Assembly (NCBI RefSeq): GCF_019468565.1
Contig: NZ_CP080521.1
Location: forward strand, 5,890,001 to 5,954,000
Direction of reading: 5' to 3'
Source: Pseudonocardia sp. DSM 110487
GTDB lineage: Bacteria; Actinomycetota; Actinomycetes; Mycobacteriales; Pseudonocardiaceae
DNA length: 64,000 bases
Shown: one piece after another, positions 16,275-24,716 of the stretch
Layout: each line of letters opens with the position of its first letter
How positions within the stretch are numbered: the first letter of the stretch is position 1
Position numbers and translations under genes: made by a program
Notes under the pieces: model-generated
Database searches by the model: none
Seen by the model: only the letters and a program-made list of their open reading frames with translations
What the model was told of the DNA's origin: nothing

Positions 16275-17759
16275 TCAGTGCCCCGCGGATGCCTCCGTCG
16301 ACGAGCCGCGGATGAAGAACGCACCCACGATCGCGAGCAGCGACAGGGACGCTGCCACCAGGAACGCGGCGTGCACGCCACCCGCCGTCTGTTCGACCAG
16401 CGACGCGCCCTCCTCGGCGAGCCCGGCGGACCCGACCGACATGATGCTCACGAGGAGCGCCACGCCGGCGGCGCCCGCCAGTTGCTGGGTGGTGCCGAAG
16501 ATCGCGCTGCCGTAGGAGTACAGCCGCGGCTCGACCGCGCCGAGCCCCGAGGTGAACAGCGGCGTGAACACGAACGCGAGCCCCATGGACAGCAGCAGGT
16601 GGAAGCCCAGCACCTGCACCATCGAGCTCCCGGACGTGAACAGCGTTGTGGACCACAGCGCCGCGCTGACCGCGACCGTGCCCGGCACCAGCAGCGCCCG
16701 CGCGCCGAATCGGTCGTACAGGCGCCCGACGACCGGCCCGAGCAGCCCCATCAGCAGGCCACCAGGCAGGAGCAGCAGGCCGATGGTGAACGTCTCGAGC
16801 CCCAGCACGCCCTGCAGGTAGATCGGCAGCAACACGATGGTGCCCAGCAGCATGGCCATCATCAGCATCATCATCGCGCTCGCCACGGTGAACGTCGGCG
16901 AGCGGAACGTGCGCAGGTCGAGCAGGGCGCGGTCGGAACGCTGCAGCACGAGCTGCCGGGCGACGAACGCCGCGAGCCCCACCACACCGACGCCGAACGC
17001 CCCCCAGAGCATCACCGGCGAAACGCTCCCGCCGGAGTGGCCGACGCTGCTCAGGCCGTACACGAGACCGCCGAACCCGAGCACCGAGAGCACGACCGAC
17101 GGCACGTCGATCGGCGCGGACATGGGCTCGCCGACGTTGGTGATCAGGCGCAGCCCCAGCAGCACAGCGGCGAGTGCGATCGGAAGGACGAGCCAGAACA
17201 TGTATCGCCAGCCGAACTGCTCGAGCACGATGCCCGAGACGGCGGGCCCGATCGCGGGCGCGACCGAGATGACGATCGAGAGGTTGCCCATGACGGCCCC
17301 ACGACGGGCCGGCGGCACGAGCGTCATCACCGTGGTCATCAGGAGCGGCAGCATGATCGCGGTGCCGCTGGCCTGGATGACGCGGGCGCCGAGGAGGACC
17401 TCGAAGCCCGGGGCGACCGCCGCGAGGAACGTCCCCGCGCTGAACAGCGCCATGGCGGCGCCGAAGAGCCTGCGCGTGGGCACCCGCCGGATCAGGAAGC
17501 CGGTGATCGGGATGACAACGGACATCGTGAGCAGGAACCCCGTGGTGAGCCACTGGCCCACGCTCGCGTCGACCACGAGCTCGGTCATCAGCGTCGGCAG
17601 CGCGACGCTCATGATCGTTTCGTTGAGGATGACGACGAACGTGGAGACGAGCAGCACCCCGATCACCGTGCGGTCGCGGAGGCTCAGCTGCCCCGCGGTA
17701 TCGGGTGCACTCGACGCATGGTCGAGCACCTCGGACTGCTGGTTCACTTCGTCCCCCAC
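16275..17759 (-). CDS. DHA2-family MFS drug exporter (EmrB/QacA type)
   Basis: A 494-residue proton-driven exporter with about 14 membrane segments. Family motifs include NETIMSVALPTLM, WLTTGFLLTMSVVIPITGFL, GARVIQASGTAIMLPL and the antiporter-type APAIGPAVSGIVLEQFGWRYMF. It probably expels lipophilic toxic compounds. Start GTG 17759 has no clear ribosome-binding site; GTG 17747, behind GGGGGA, is an alternative that removes four residues. The gap to the divergent NmrA-like gene could hold a shared promoter. Confidence 0.88.
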   Translation of the reverse strand: MGDEVNQQSEVLDHASSAPDTAGQLSLRDRTVIGVLLVSTFVVILNETIMSVALPTLMTELVVDASVGQWLTTGFLLTMSVVIPITGFLIRRVPTRRLFGAAMALFSAGTFLAAVAPGFEVLLGARVIQASGTAIMLPLLMTTVMTLVPPARRGAVMGNLSIVISVAPAIGPAVSGIVLEQFGWRYMFWLVLPIALAAVLLGLRLITNVGEPMSAPIDVPSVVLSVLGFGGLVYGLSSVGHSGGSVSPVMLWGAFGVGVVGLAAFVARQLVLQRSDRALLDLRTFRSPTFTVASAMMMLMMAMLLGTIVLLPIYLQGVLGLETFTIGLLLLPGGLLMGLLGPVVGRLYDRFGARALLVPGTVAVSAALWSTTLFTSGSSMVQVLGFHLLLSMGLAFVFTPLFTSGLGAVEPRLYSYGSAIFGTTQQLAGAAGVALLVSIMSVGSAGLAEEGASLVEQTAGGVHAAFLVAASLSLLAIVGAFFIRGSSTEASAGH

Positions 17760-17889
17760 GTGGTGTTCAGTCGGCGCCGGCCGGTGGTCCGTTGCGCCGG
17801 AAGTGGAATCTAGGGAGTAGGACCGACAAAACGCGCGGGATTAATCCCTTGCTGATCTGAGGCGCGCGTCACCGTCTACCCTCGATCGG

Positions 17890-18714
17890 GTGTTCCTGGT
17901 GAGCGGCGCCACAGGCAACGTCGGACGCGAGCTGGTGCGCGAGCTGGTCGAGCGGCGGCAGCCGGTCCGGGCACTGGCCCGCCGCGAGGGCGGGCCGATC
18001 GAGGGGGCGCAGCGCCTGGTCGGCGACCTCGACAAGCCCGAGAGCATCCGCCCCGCGCTGGAGGGCGTCACGGGCTTGTTCCTGCTCCCCGGCTACCAGG
18101 ACATGCCGGGCGTGCTCGCCGCGGCCCGCGACGCCGGCGTGTCGCACGTCGTGCAGCTCTCGGGCGGTTCCGCCGGCAGCGGCGACACCGGCAACGCCAT
18201 CTCGGCCTACATGATCCGCACGGAGGACGCGGTGCGGGCCGGCGGCATCCCGTGGACGATCCTGCGCCCGTACGGCTTCATGACGAACGCGCTCGAATGG
18301 GCGCCGCAGCTGACGGCCGGCGACGTCGTGCGGGCCCCGTTCGGCGGTGTCCGCGTCGCCGTGATCGACCCCGCGGACATCGCGGCCGTCGCCGCCACCG
18401 CGCTCCTCGAGGACGGCCACGACGGCCGGGTCTACGCGCTGTCCGGACCGGAGTCGCTGCTGCCCACCGACCGCGTCCGCGTGCTCGGCGAGGTGCTCGG
18501 CCGCCACCTGCGGTTCGAGGCGCAGCCCGACGACGAGGCATGGGCCGAGATGACGGCCCGCATGCCCGAGGCCTACGTGCGGGCGTTCTTCGACTTCTAC
18601 GTCGACGGTTCGCTCGACGAGTCCTCGGTGCTGCCGACCGTGCAGGAGGTCACCGGCCGCTCGCCGCGGACGTTCGCGGACTGGGCCCGCGCCCACGCCG
18701 ACGCGTTCCGCTGA
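17890..18714 (+). CDS. NAD(P)-binding NmrA/SDR-like protein
   Basis: A 274-residue Rossmann protein beginning FLVSGATGNVGRELVREL, which is the GxxGxxG dinucleotide motif. HVVQLSGGSAGSGDTG and WTILRPYGFMTNALEWAP follow, typical of atypical SDRs of the NmrA/QOR2 group. These proteins act as quinone reductases or redox sensors. The start is GTG 17890, with no ribosome-binding site, so it is perhaps leaderless. It is the last gene of the high-GC segment before the lasso island. Confidence 0.82.
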   Translation: MFLVSGATGNVGRELVRELVERRQPVRALARREGGPIEGAQRLVGDLDKPESIRPALEGVTGLFLLPGYQDMPGVLAAARDAGVSHVVQLSGGSAGSGDTGNAISAYMIRTEDAVRAGGIPWTILRPYGFMTNALEWAPQLTAGDVVRAPFGGVRVAVIDPADIAAVAATALLEDGHDGRVYALSGPESLLPTDRVRVLGEVLGRHLRFEAQPDDEAWAEMTARMPEAYVRAFFDFYVDGSLDESSVLPTVQEVTGRSPRTFADWARAHADAFR

Positions 18715-19003
18715 CGAGCGGCGCGGCTGCAGCAACTCCCTGGCGGCCCACTCCCGTCACAGAGCGTCGTTCTGTTCGGCCGTTCGAGTGATCTAGCCGG
18801 ACCGGCCCAGCAAGATCTCCGAATCGCCCACGCGGAGCGATCATGTCCGGCAAAGTAGCCGTCACCAGCGAACGCGAAACTCGAACCAAAACCGCGAGTT
18901 GCACGACTCACCTTCATCGCATCGGAGTCGCGCGCGTCGACCCGGCGGCGATTCCGGCATGCCCAGACCCAACCGGGATAAGAAAGGAGAAAGGAGGTGA
19001 AAC
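18715..19003 (+). other. Leader region of the RiPP operon (no gene seen)
   Basis: This stretch of about 290 bases has no credible coding frame. GC falls visibly within it. It ends in a purine-rich Shine-Dalgarno tract (AAAGGAGG at 18989-18996, with AGAAAGGAGA just before it) for the precursor gene. It must contain the operon promoter, but I cannot fix the -35/-10 with confidence. Confidence 0.5.
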
Positions 19004-19186
19004 ATGCAGAACCATGACGACGCTGTGACCGTCAGATCGGCCGAGCTGGATGCCGTGGGCATCGAGTACCTCGGATTGGCCAGTGGTCTCATCAAGTCTG
19101 GAAACATGGGTGGACCTGATCCGCAGAAGCTGAAGTACGGCCCGACTGCACCGTCGGACCCCGCACTCGAGCTTCAGAACCGCTGA
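19004..19186 (+). CDS. Putative lasso-type RiPP precursor peptide
   Basis: A 60-residue peptide with an exceptionally strong ribosome-binding site (AAAGGAGGTGAAAC before ATG), first in an operon of RRE, leader peptidase, cyclase and exporter genes. That position and signal make it the likely precursor. It does not fit the canonical rule: there is no YxxPxLxxxG leader motif and no Thr two residues before an obvious core. Acidic residues available for a macrolactam are Asp39, Asp52 and Glu56. Plausible cores start at Gly33 (ring to Asp39), Ser32 (ring to Asp39) or Gly46 (ring to Asp52, a 15-residue core). A stem-loop follows it. Product structure and activity are unknown. Confidence 0.7.
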   Translation: MQNHDDAVTVRSAELDAVGIEYLGLASGLIKSGNMGGPDPQKLKYGPTAPSDPALELQNR

Positions 19187-19197
19187 TCGAGTACGAC

Positions 19198-19228
19198 AGA
19201 GGGGTCGCGCAGGCCACGCGGCCCCTCT
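19198..19228 (+). terminator. Attenuator-like stem-loop between precursor and maturation genes
   Basis: Arms 19198-19209 and 19217-19228 pair over 12 positions with one wobble around a 7-base loop. An outer TCGAG/CTCGA pair (19187-19191, 19233-19237) can extend it. The position just after the precursor stop fits partial termination that leaves precursor mRNA in excess over enzyme mRNA. Confidence 0.65.
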
Positions 19229-19287
19229 GCTCCTCGATCACCAAAAGGCGCGACAGTTTACGGGACACGAACTACGGGGGTGCCGCA

Positions 19288-19494
19288 TTGGCCGAATTCA
19301 GCCATATGGTGTCGGTCGTCCAGCAATATGATTCGATCGTGCTCTTCGACCGACAAACAGGGAGAATCTTTCGAATCTCTCCGGAAGCTTACTCCACACT
19401 ACAACACCCCGACCCAGTCAGTGATCCCGAGAAGAGTTCGAACAAGATCGCACTTGTCCATCAACTACGCGAGCTGAGACTTCTTTCGGCGTGA
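19288..19494 (+). CDS. PqqD-like RiPP recognition element (lasso B1)
   Basis: A 68-residue protein of the PqqD/RRE fold. The beta-hairpin DSIVLFDRQTGRIFRIS is followed by EAYSTLQ and a C-terminal helix (KIALVHQLREL). It should bind the precursor leader and present it to the peptidase and cyclase. The start is TTG 19288 behind GGGGG; ATG 19306 is an alternative that would remove the first six residues. It is slightly short for the family. It stands directly upstream of the leader peptidase gene. Confidence 0.8.
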   Translation: MAEFSHMVSVVQQYDSIVLFDRQTGRIFRISPEAYSTLQHPDPVSDPEKSSNKIALVHQLRELRLLSA

Positions 19495-19516
19495 GCCTCC
19501 AGAGAGGGCCAACGAG

Positions 19517-20008
19517 ATGTCGTACGAAGACCATCTGGACGCTCTCGAGTTGTTCTTCGGACCTTGTACCCCAGCCTTCGACGTGCCGGACGACGTTGTG
19601 GACGACGCAGAGGAAGTGCTCGTCGCGCTCAAGCGCAGGGGTTACGCGAAGGCGTTCGCCAGCTTGCGGAGTCGTCGACTACGACCACCGTACAACGAAG
19701 ATCCTCACCTATCCTTCTGCCTCCGCGTGGCGGACGCCACTCGATTGGCACTGGAGAGACGTGGCCATGACCTCGGGCACGGAAAATGTCTTCCGCGCAG
19801 CCTCGCGATCGCCACCGGCCTATGGGGAGCAGGAATACCCGCCACAATGAAGGTCGGGGTCACGAAGATCGCCAGCGACAGCACCTCGGAGTTTCATGCC
19901 TGGACCGAGCTTCAAGGCCAGCCCGTTGCACCCTACTGCGAGATTCGCGGCGTCTACGAACTAGTCGATGAGGTAACGCGGGGCGTCGACTCGGAGGTCC
20001 GGCAATGA
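19517..20008 (+). CDS. Lasso leader peptidase, transglutaminase-like (B2)
   Basis: A 163-residue cysteine-protease-fold protein. The catalytic Cys91 lies in GKCLPRSLAIATGL and His127 in EFHAWTEL, the signatures of the lasso B2 family that removes the leader. The third residue is normally an Asp about 11 residues after the His; here that place reads PVAP, so the triad looks incomplete. The N-terminal 80 residues are helical and include YAKAFASLR. Its stop overlaps the cyclase start by ATGA, so the two are coupled. Confidence 0.82.
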   Translation: MSYEDHLDALELFFGPCTPAFDVPDDVVDDAEEVLVALKRRGYAKAFASLRSRRLRPPYNEDPHLSFCLRVADATRLALERRGHDLGHGKCLPRSLAIATGLWGAGIPATMKVGVTKIASDSTSEFHAWTELQGQPVAPYCEIRGVYELVDEVTRGVDSEVRQ

Positions 20009-21375
20009 ACGAGACACCCGACCTGATCCGGTTCACACTCGACGGCGAACACGTAGAGCCGACAGCAGACGTCCTAGCGAAGACGAAAGTACGACTGTCA
20101 TCAATTCCGGCAATGCTCTTTCGCGGCTTTGGCAACATTTTGGACCGACTTCCCTTTGTCGGCTTGTCGACAGTGCCGCCGACAACTCTCACGGGAGCAT
20201 CGCCGGGACCAGATCGCCTCGGCCCGGAAGATCTCGGAGATCCATCGACCGAGCTCGACAGGAGCAAGGCACCCGCCCTTGCCGACGCCACACTCGAACT
20301 ACTCAAGCACTCAATTCGAGGCACCCTTTCGACGAGTGGCTCACGACATGTGGGCGTGTGTTTGAGCGGCGGCCTCGACTCGTCGTTGATTCTTGTTGCA
20401 GCTGCTGAGATGAAGCGAACAGGCGAGCTGACCGAGGTATCTGCGTTTCACTATGATTGGTCAGCGGTCGTCGAGTGCGAGGGCGAGCGAGCATGCGCCG
20501 CCGATTTATGCCGCCGGCTCGACGTGGACCATTACGTCCTCGACCAGTCACGCCTCTCACTGGACGATATGCTGCGAATTTACGACCGACTCCCCAGCCC
20601 ATACCCACAGACCTTCCACGTACAATTACTGGATGCCACTCGACTCGCTGATCGCATAGGCGTGGACGAGCTCCTGACAGGAGTCGGGGCCGAATTGCAC
20701 TTCGCGGAGCCCAGCTCGGCCAGCACCATTCAGCGAGCAGCGCACCACGAAGGCGACGCGCGCGACTGGCTACTGTCTCCCGAACTCGATCCGGGAAATA
20801 TGTCGGCTTGGGTCACAGAACGCGCAAGCGATGCTCGTGATCGAGGTTGGCGCAGAACAGTTCGCACGAGCGACCCTCGTTACGCAAGCCGCCTGGCCAG
20901 GCTGTACAGCTACCACGAGCTGCACACATGTGTAGCGCTCGAGTTCCTGCTCCACTCGTGCGAGACGAACCGACCCGCCCTGCACCACCCGTACCTGGAT
21001 CCGAGATTCACGGTGTTCGCGAGCGCCATCCCGCACCAGCTGCACTGGTTCAGATGCGGCGGTGAGGTCTACAACAAGGCACTACTCAGAATAGCCCTCC
21101 GCAACAGCGCGCCGCCTTCGGTCAGTCTGAGATCATCCGGCGCACCCTACGAAGCAGTCGAGCAGCGCTATCTGCGAAACTCGTGGGACGACGTCGTGGA
21201 ATTCTGGAACGAGCCGTGCATGCTCGAGCAGCTGGGCATGATGAACGCACAGCGGATGCGGGCCACCTTGAACAATCGGCGTGACTTCTTGCGGCGCAGC
21301 ACTTACAATCTGCCGGTCATGCTCGTCGAGTCTTGGCTGCGGGCGAACCCGCACCGGATCGAAATCGACATGTGA
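20005..21375 (+). CDS. Asparagine-synthetase-like lasso macrolactam cyclase (C protein)
   Basis: A 456-residue ATP-dependent cyclase. The PP-loop SGGLDSS (121-127) would adenylate the ring Asp/Glu of the precursor, after which the core N-terminus attacks. Only about 100 residues precede it, against about 200 for the usual class-II amidotransferase domain, and there is no N-terminal nucleophile Cys. The second nucleotide/metal motif reads LTGVGAELHF (about 223-232) where family members have GxGGDELF, so a conserved Asp is missing. The start ATG 20005 overlaps the peptidase stop. Codon use is AT-richer than in flanking genes. Confidence 0.82.
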   Translation: MNETPDLIRFTLDGEHVEPTADVLAKTKVRLSSIPAMLFRGFGNILDRLPFVGLSTVPPTTLTGASPGPDRLGPEDLGDPSTELDRSKAPALADATLELLKHSIRGTLSTSGSRHVGVCLSGGLDSSLILVAAAEMKRTGELTEVSAFHYDWSAVVECEGERACAADLCRRLDVDHYVLDQSRLSLDDMLRIYDRLPSPYPQTFHVQLLDATRLADRIGVDELLTGVGAELHFAEPSSASTIQRAAHHEGDARDWLLSPELDPGNMSAWVTERASDARDRGWRRTVRTSDPRYASRLARLYSYHELHTCVALEFLLHSCETNRPALHHPYLDPRFTVFASAIPHQLHWFRCGGEVYNKALLRIALRNSAPPSVSLRSSGAPYEAVEQRYLRNSWDDVVEFWNEPCMLEQLGMMNAQRMRATLNNRRDFLRRSTYNLPVMLVESWLRANPHRIEIDM

Positions 21376-21386
21376 CGGAGGACTGG

Positions 21387-23291
21387 ATGGCAGTCACGAT
21401 GCCCACCCGCTCGTCGAAGCCTGTCGAGGACGCGGATGGCTCGATCGTCGCATCGTGGGAGCGCCGAGTTCGATGGCGCTCAGTCCCTGGTTCCCTGTAT
21501 CGTGCGCTCGTCTTCACGGCGCGCTCGTCACCGCGCACCGTCATTGTGTCGCTCGGTTTGTCGACGATCCAGGCAGCCGCGTACGCCACGCTGTACGTGA
21601 TCCTCAGCAGTGTGGTCCCACTACTCTCGGGCCTCACGAGCGCCGGTCAGCTCCTGTCGAATCCGGTAAGCGGCCTCCTGGCTGCAGGTGGCGCGCTTCT
21701 CGTTCTGCTGGCGGCAACGGCCTCGATAGGCGACTACGTGCAGTGGAAGCTGCAACAAGAGGTCTTCATCCATACCGATATGGCCACGTTGAAGGCGGCG
21801 GTCGACGTTCCGCTTGAGCAGTATGAGGATCCGAGGTTCTACGAGCTCATGCAGCGGTGCACCAACTCGGTAGGCCAGATTTCTGCCGCAGCGCCCCGGA
21901 TCGTACAGGTGGTGGGCGATATCGCCGCGATTCTCGCGATCACGTTGACCCTTGCCACGCAGAGCGCATGGATCCTCCCCATCGCCGCGGCTGCGGCACT
22001 GCCGGCATTGATCACTCAGCTGTTGTCTGCGCGCCGCTGGTACCGCGTGGAGGCGGAGAACGCCTGGCCGGCCCGGCTCCGCTACTACCTGTCCAACGCG
22101 TCGCAGCGCAAGTCCGCGGCCGCCGAAATTCGCTCCCTCCAGCTCGGCGGCACATTCGAAGCCTGGTCGGTCTCTGCATGGGACGAAATGTATCGAGCAA
22201 TGCGGAAAGCACGCAAGAAGCGTGCGCAGCTACAGCTCGTGGCGAGCACCCTCGGTGGATTGATCATGGTCGGAGGGGCCGGCATGGCCGCGTCGTCGGC
22301 AACCAGCGGGAGCGCGCTCGCGGCGATGGTCACCATCGTGTTGGGCCTGGCCCAACTCAAGGCCATGTTCGGGCAGATGTTCGGAAGGATGTCGGCGGTC
22401 GCGGACGTCTCCCTCTACCTGGGTGATGTCGAGACGCTCGAAGGGCTCGCCCGGCAGATCAACACCCGGCCGCGGCTCGCGCCTTCTCGCTCCGCTCCGT
22501 CGCGTACCTTGTCGTCGATCGAGCTCAAGAACGCGAGCTATTGCTACCCGGGATCGAGCCGTCGGGCGGTCTCCGACATCACGCTGACGCTGCGACCCGG
22601 CGAGCTGATTGCGGTGGTCGGGCACAACGGATCGGGGAAGACGACGCTGGCGAAGATGATCGCGGGCATGCTACCGGCCACTGCGGGCACGATCACGTGG
22701 AATGGACACGACTATGCCGATGTCCAGGAGACGGTTCGGGACGGCGTGACGATCCAGTACCAAGAACCCACTCGCTGGTGCTTCACGGTTCGTGAGAATG
22801 TATGGCTCGGAGACACCACCCAGGCCGCTGGCTCGGCGAGGATCGGAGAGAGTCTCCGCGACGCAGGCGCCGTATCGCTGGTTCGATCGCTCGACGACGG
22901 TATGGACACCCGGCTCGGGAAGGAACTCGGCCCGGGTTCGGACCTGTCGGGTGGCCAATGGCAGCGCTTGGCAGTTGCACGTTGCTTCTTCCGCGACAGC
23001 CAGGTGGTCATCCTCGACGAGCCCACCTCGTCGTTCGACGCCAACGCCGAGGCAGAGTTCCTGACCTCGATGCGTCGGCTGCTGAAGGGACGCGCAGGCC
23101 TGCTGATCACTCATCGCTTCTCGAGCCTCAGGCGAGTGGATGCCATTTACGTCCTGGACGACGGGAAGCTGGTCGAGCAGGGAACACACGACGAACTCGT
23201 CAACTTGAACGGGATCTACGCCGAGCTGTACCGGCAGCAGATCAAGAACCTGCTCGAGGGCGACGATGCCACGTCGGCTCGGTGCGGGTAA
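21387..23291 (+). CDS. ABC exporter with fused membrane and ATPase domains (lasso D)
   Basis: A 634-residue half-transporter. Five or six membrane segments (about 40-320) are followed by an ATPase with Walker A GHNGSGKTT (about 412-420), a Q-loop in IQYQEPTRWC, signature LSGGQWQRLA, Walker B VVILDEPTSS and H-loop LITHRF. It should export the mature peptide and may give self-immunity. I chose ATG 21387, preceded by GGAGG; an earlier in-frame start at 21333 lies inside the cyclase gene. It is the last gene of the operon and is followed by a run of hairpins. Confidence 0.87.
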   Translation: MAVTMPTRSSKPVEDADGSIVASWERRVRWRSVPGSLYRALVFTARSSPRTVIVSLGLSTIQAAAYATLYVILSSVVPLLSGLTSAGQLLSNPVSGLLAAGGALLVLLAATASIGDYVQWKLQQEVFIHTDMATLKAAVDVPLEQYEDPRFYELMQRCTNSVGQISAAAPRIVQVVGDIAAILAITLTLATQSAWILPIAAAAALPALITQLLSARRWYRVEAENAWPARLRYYLSNASQRKSAAAEIRSLQLGGTFEAWSVSAWDEMYRAMRKARKKRAQLQLVASTLGGLIMVGGAGMAASSATSGSALAAMVTIVLGLAQLKAMFGQMFGRMSAVADVSLYLGDVETLEGLARQINTRPRLAPSRSAPSRTLSSIELKNASYCYPGSSRRAVSDITLTLRPGELIAVVGHNGSGKTTLAKMIAGMLPATAGTITWNGHDYADVQETVRDGVTIQYQEPTRWCFTVRENVWLGDTTQAAGSARIGESLRDAGAVSLVRSLDDGMDTRLGKELGPGSDLSGGQWQRLAVARCFFRDSQVVILDEPTSSFDANAEAEFLTSMRRLLKGRAGLLITHRFSSLRRVDAIYVLDDGKLVEQGTHDELVNLNGIYAELYRQQIKNLLEGDDATSARCG

Positions 23292-23349
23292 CTCGACTTG
23301 GCTCGAGTTGGTGCGGCCCTCCGGGCCTGCTGACGCGCGCGAGCGCGTC
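23290..23349 (+). terminator. Terminator hairpin cluster at the end of the RiPP operon
   Basis: Three hairpins follow the exporter stop in a row: AACTCGA/TCGAGTT (23290-23296 with 23303-23309), GGCCC/GGGCC (23315-23319 with 23323-23327) and GACGCG/CGCGTC (23332-23337 with 23344-23349). Together they are likely to end transcription from both sides of the convergent junction. Confidence 0.6.
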
Positions 23350-23435
23350 GCATAGGTCTCGGAAGTCGCGGCGGACTACGCGCGGCGCGGTCTGGCGTGC
23401 CGCGACTCCCTTGCCGGCGGAGACCAGCACTCACA

Positions 23436-24716
23436 TCACTCTGGCACTAAGCAGTCGAGCGTCATCTGCAGGCGAGCTTGACGGCGAGCCGAGGCCCTGC
23501 GGCCAAACGCATAGATGAAAGCCCATTGAGGTCCGTCATACTCAGTCGCCGCGTAGCCGAGCTTCTGCGCCACACCCTGGCCGACCGCATATGCACCTGT
23601 TGCCAGCCCAATCGCTCCATAGACCGTGAGCTCTGCGGAAACGGCTTCGGCGACGCCTGCAGCGGTCCCGATCGAGCCGACAACTGACTGTGGCTCGAGG
23701 AAGATGTCAGCGAAATCATTTTCCAGTTTCCCTGCGTCGAATTCCTGGCGCAGTCGTGCGATCACTTCGCCGCGCGTGGAACCGGCGCCACCACGAGAAA
23801 GCGAACTGCACACCTGGCTCATCCACTTAGCGAGGAGTACGTGGCCCTCGCTCCGAAGAAAGCTACTGATCTTCGTTCGATGAGACGCCTCAAGGTGGCG
23901 TAGAACGTGAAGTACTTCGGCCGTTAGCTCAGCGAGTTCAGTCGATTTCAGGGCAGGGCTATCCAAATTCTCCAGGAATGCTACGTCGGACGCCTGTCGA
24001 ACAGACTCCAACAACTGATGAAATCGAGCCTCCTTCCGAGCCAGAAGGAATGGTGTGCGCGTTCCGGATTGCGCGATTGCCGCGTCATGGTTGTAGGCAT
24101 CCCGCACTACACGCAGAACTATGTTTCGTGGCTCATCGGAGGCCGACATCGCGGTCTTGATCACACCGAATGGAAAGTGGTCCAATGCGTCGGGCGCACT
24201 TAATGCGCCGTAGATCGCATCCACCAGCTGCGGATTCTCCGCGAGATGCCGCTCCGCCCAAACATCGCCCCGCTCGTCCTCCGCGAGCGCGACACGCCGC
24301 TCATTGAGAGGTAGTAGTTCATCATTTGTCGCGATCGACTTAACGGCGTCATCAATCTCGGACACCCAATGCGCGCCGGCCCACCGGTAGTTATTGCGGA
24401 AGTGCCGGCTCATGATCCAATTCTCGCGTCCGATGATGCGAACTTTTCCAGCCTCGACGTACTTCACGAATTCTCGTGGACCAAGGCGACATCTGGTCGA
24501 CGAGATTTCTACACTGGACGGCGCCCACAGCACAACTGGTGAACTTGCAGCCACCATCCGATGCAAGTTCCCGTATCCATGCTCTCCGTATTCACTAATA
24601 TGACAGAATGTCCTGAAGATGTCAGGGTCACGCGCAGCCATATCAGGTAGCGACCGTTCTGGCGATCGCGTCGCGACGGACGGGGTCAGTTTCGTGACGA
24701 TCATATGGCTTATCAC
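23436..24716 (-). CDS. Unknown protein with Gly-rich C-terminal segment, beside the RiPP operon
   Basis: A 426-residue protein I do not recognise. The N-terminal third has FCHISEYGEHGYGNLHRMVAAS, WAPSSVEIS and GPREFVKYVEAGKVRIIGR. A helical middle follows (about 170-330). Near the C-terminus is a Gly/Ala-rich hydrophobic stretch (VVGSIGTAAGVAEAVSAEL... VYGAIGLATGAYAVGQGVA) that could insert in a membrane or pack as a glycine zipper. The start is GTG 24716 or ATG 24704; both overlap the end of the cupin gene, so the pair is probably one transcript. Base composition matches the lasso genes. An immunity or effector role is speculation. Confidence 0.7.
   Translation of the reverse strand: MISHMIVTKLTPSVATRSPERSLPDMAARDPDIFRTFCHISEYGEHGYGNLHRMVAASSPVVLWAPSSVEISSTRCRLGPREFVKYVEAGKVRIIGRENWIMSRHFRNNYRWAGAHWVSEIDDAVKSIATNDELLPLNERRVALAEDERGDVWAERHLAENPQLVDAIYGALSAPDALDHFPFGVIKTAMSASDEPRNIVLRVVRDAYNHDAAIAQSGTRTPFLLARKEARFHQLLESVRQASDVAFLENLDSPALKSTELAELTAEVLHVLRHLEASHRTKISSFLRSEGHVLLAKWMSQVCSSLSRGGAGSTRGEVIARLRQEFDAGKLENDFADIFLEPQSVVGSIGTAAGVAEAVSAELTVYGAIGLATGAYAVGQGVAQKLGYAATEYDGPQWAFIYAFGRRASARRQARLQMTLDCLVPE

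Noticed and set aside
18843..19028. Open frame upstream of the RiPP precursor, considered as an alternative precursor
   Set aside because: It overlaps the strong SD and start of the 19004 ORF, has no SD of its own and no leader/core pattern.
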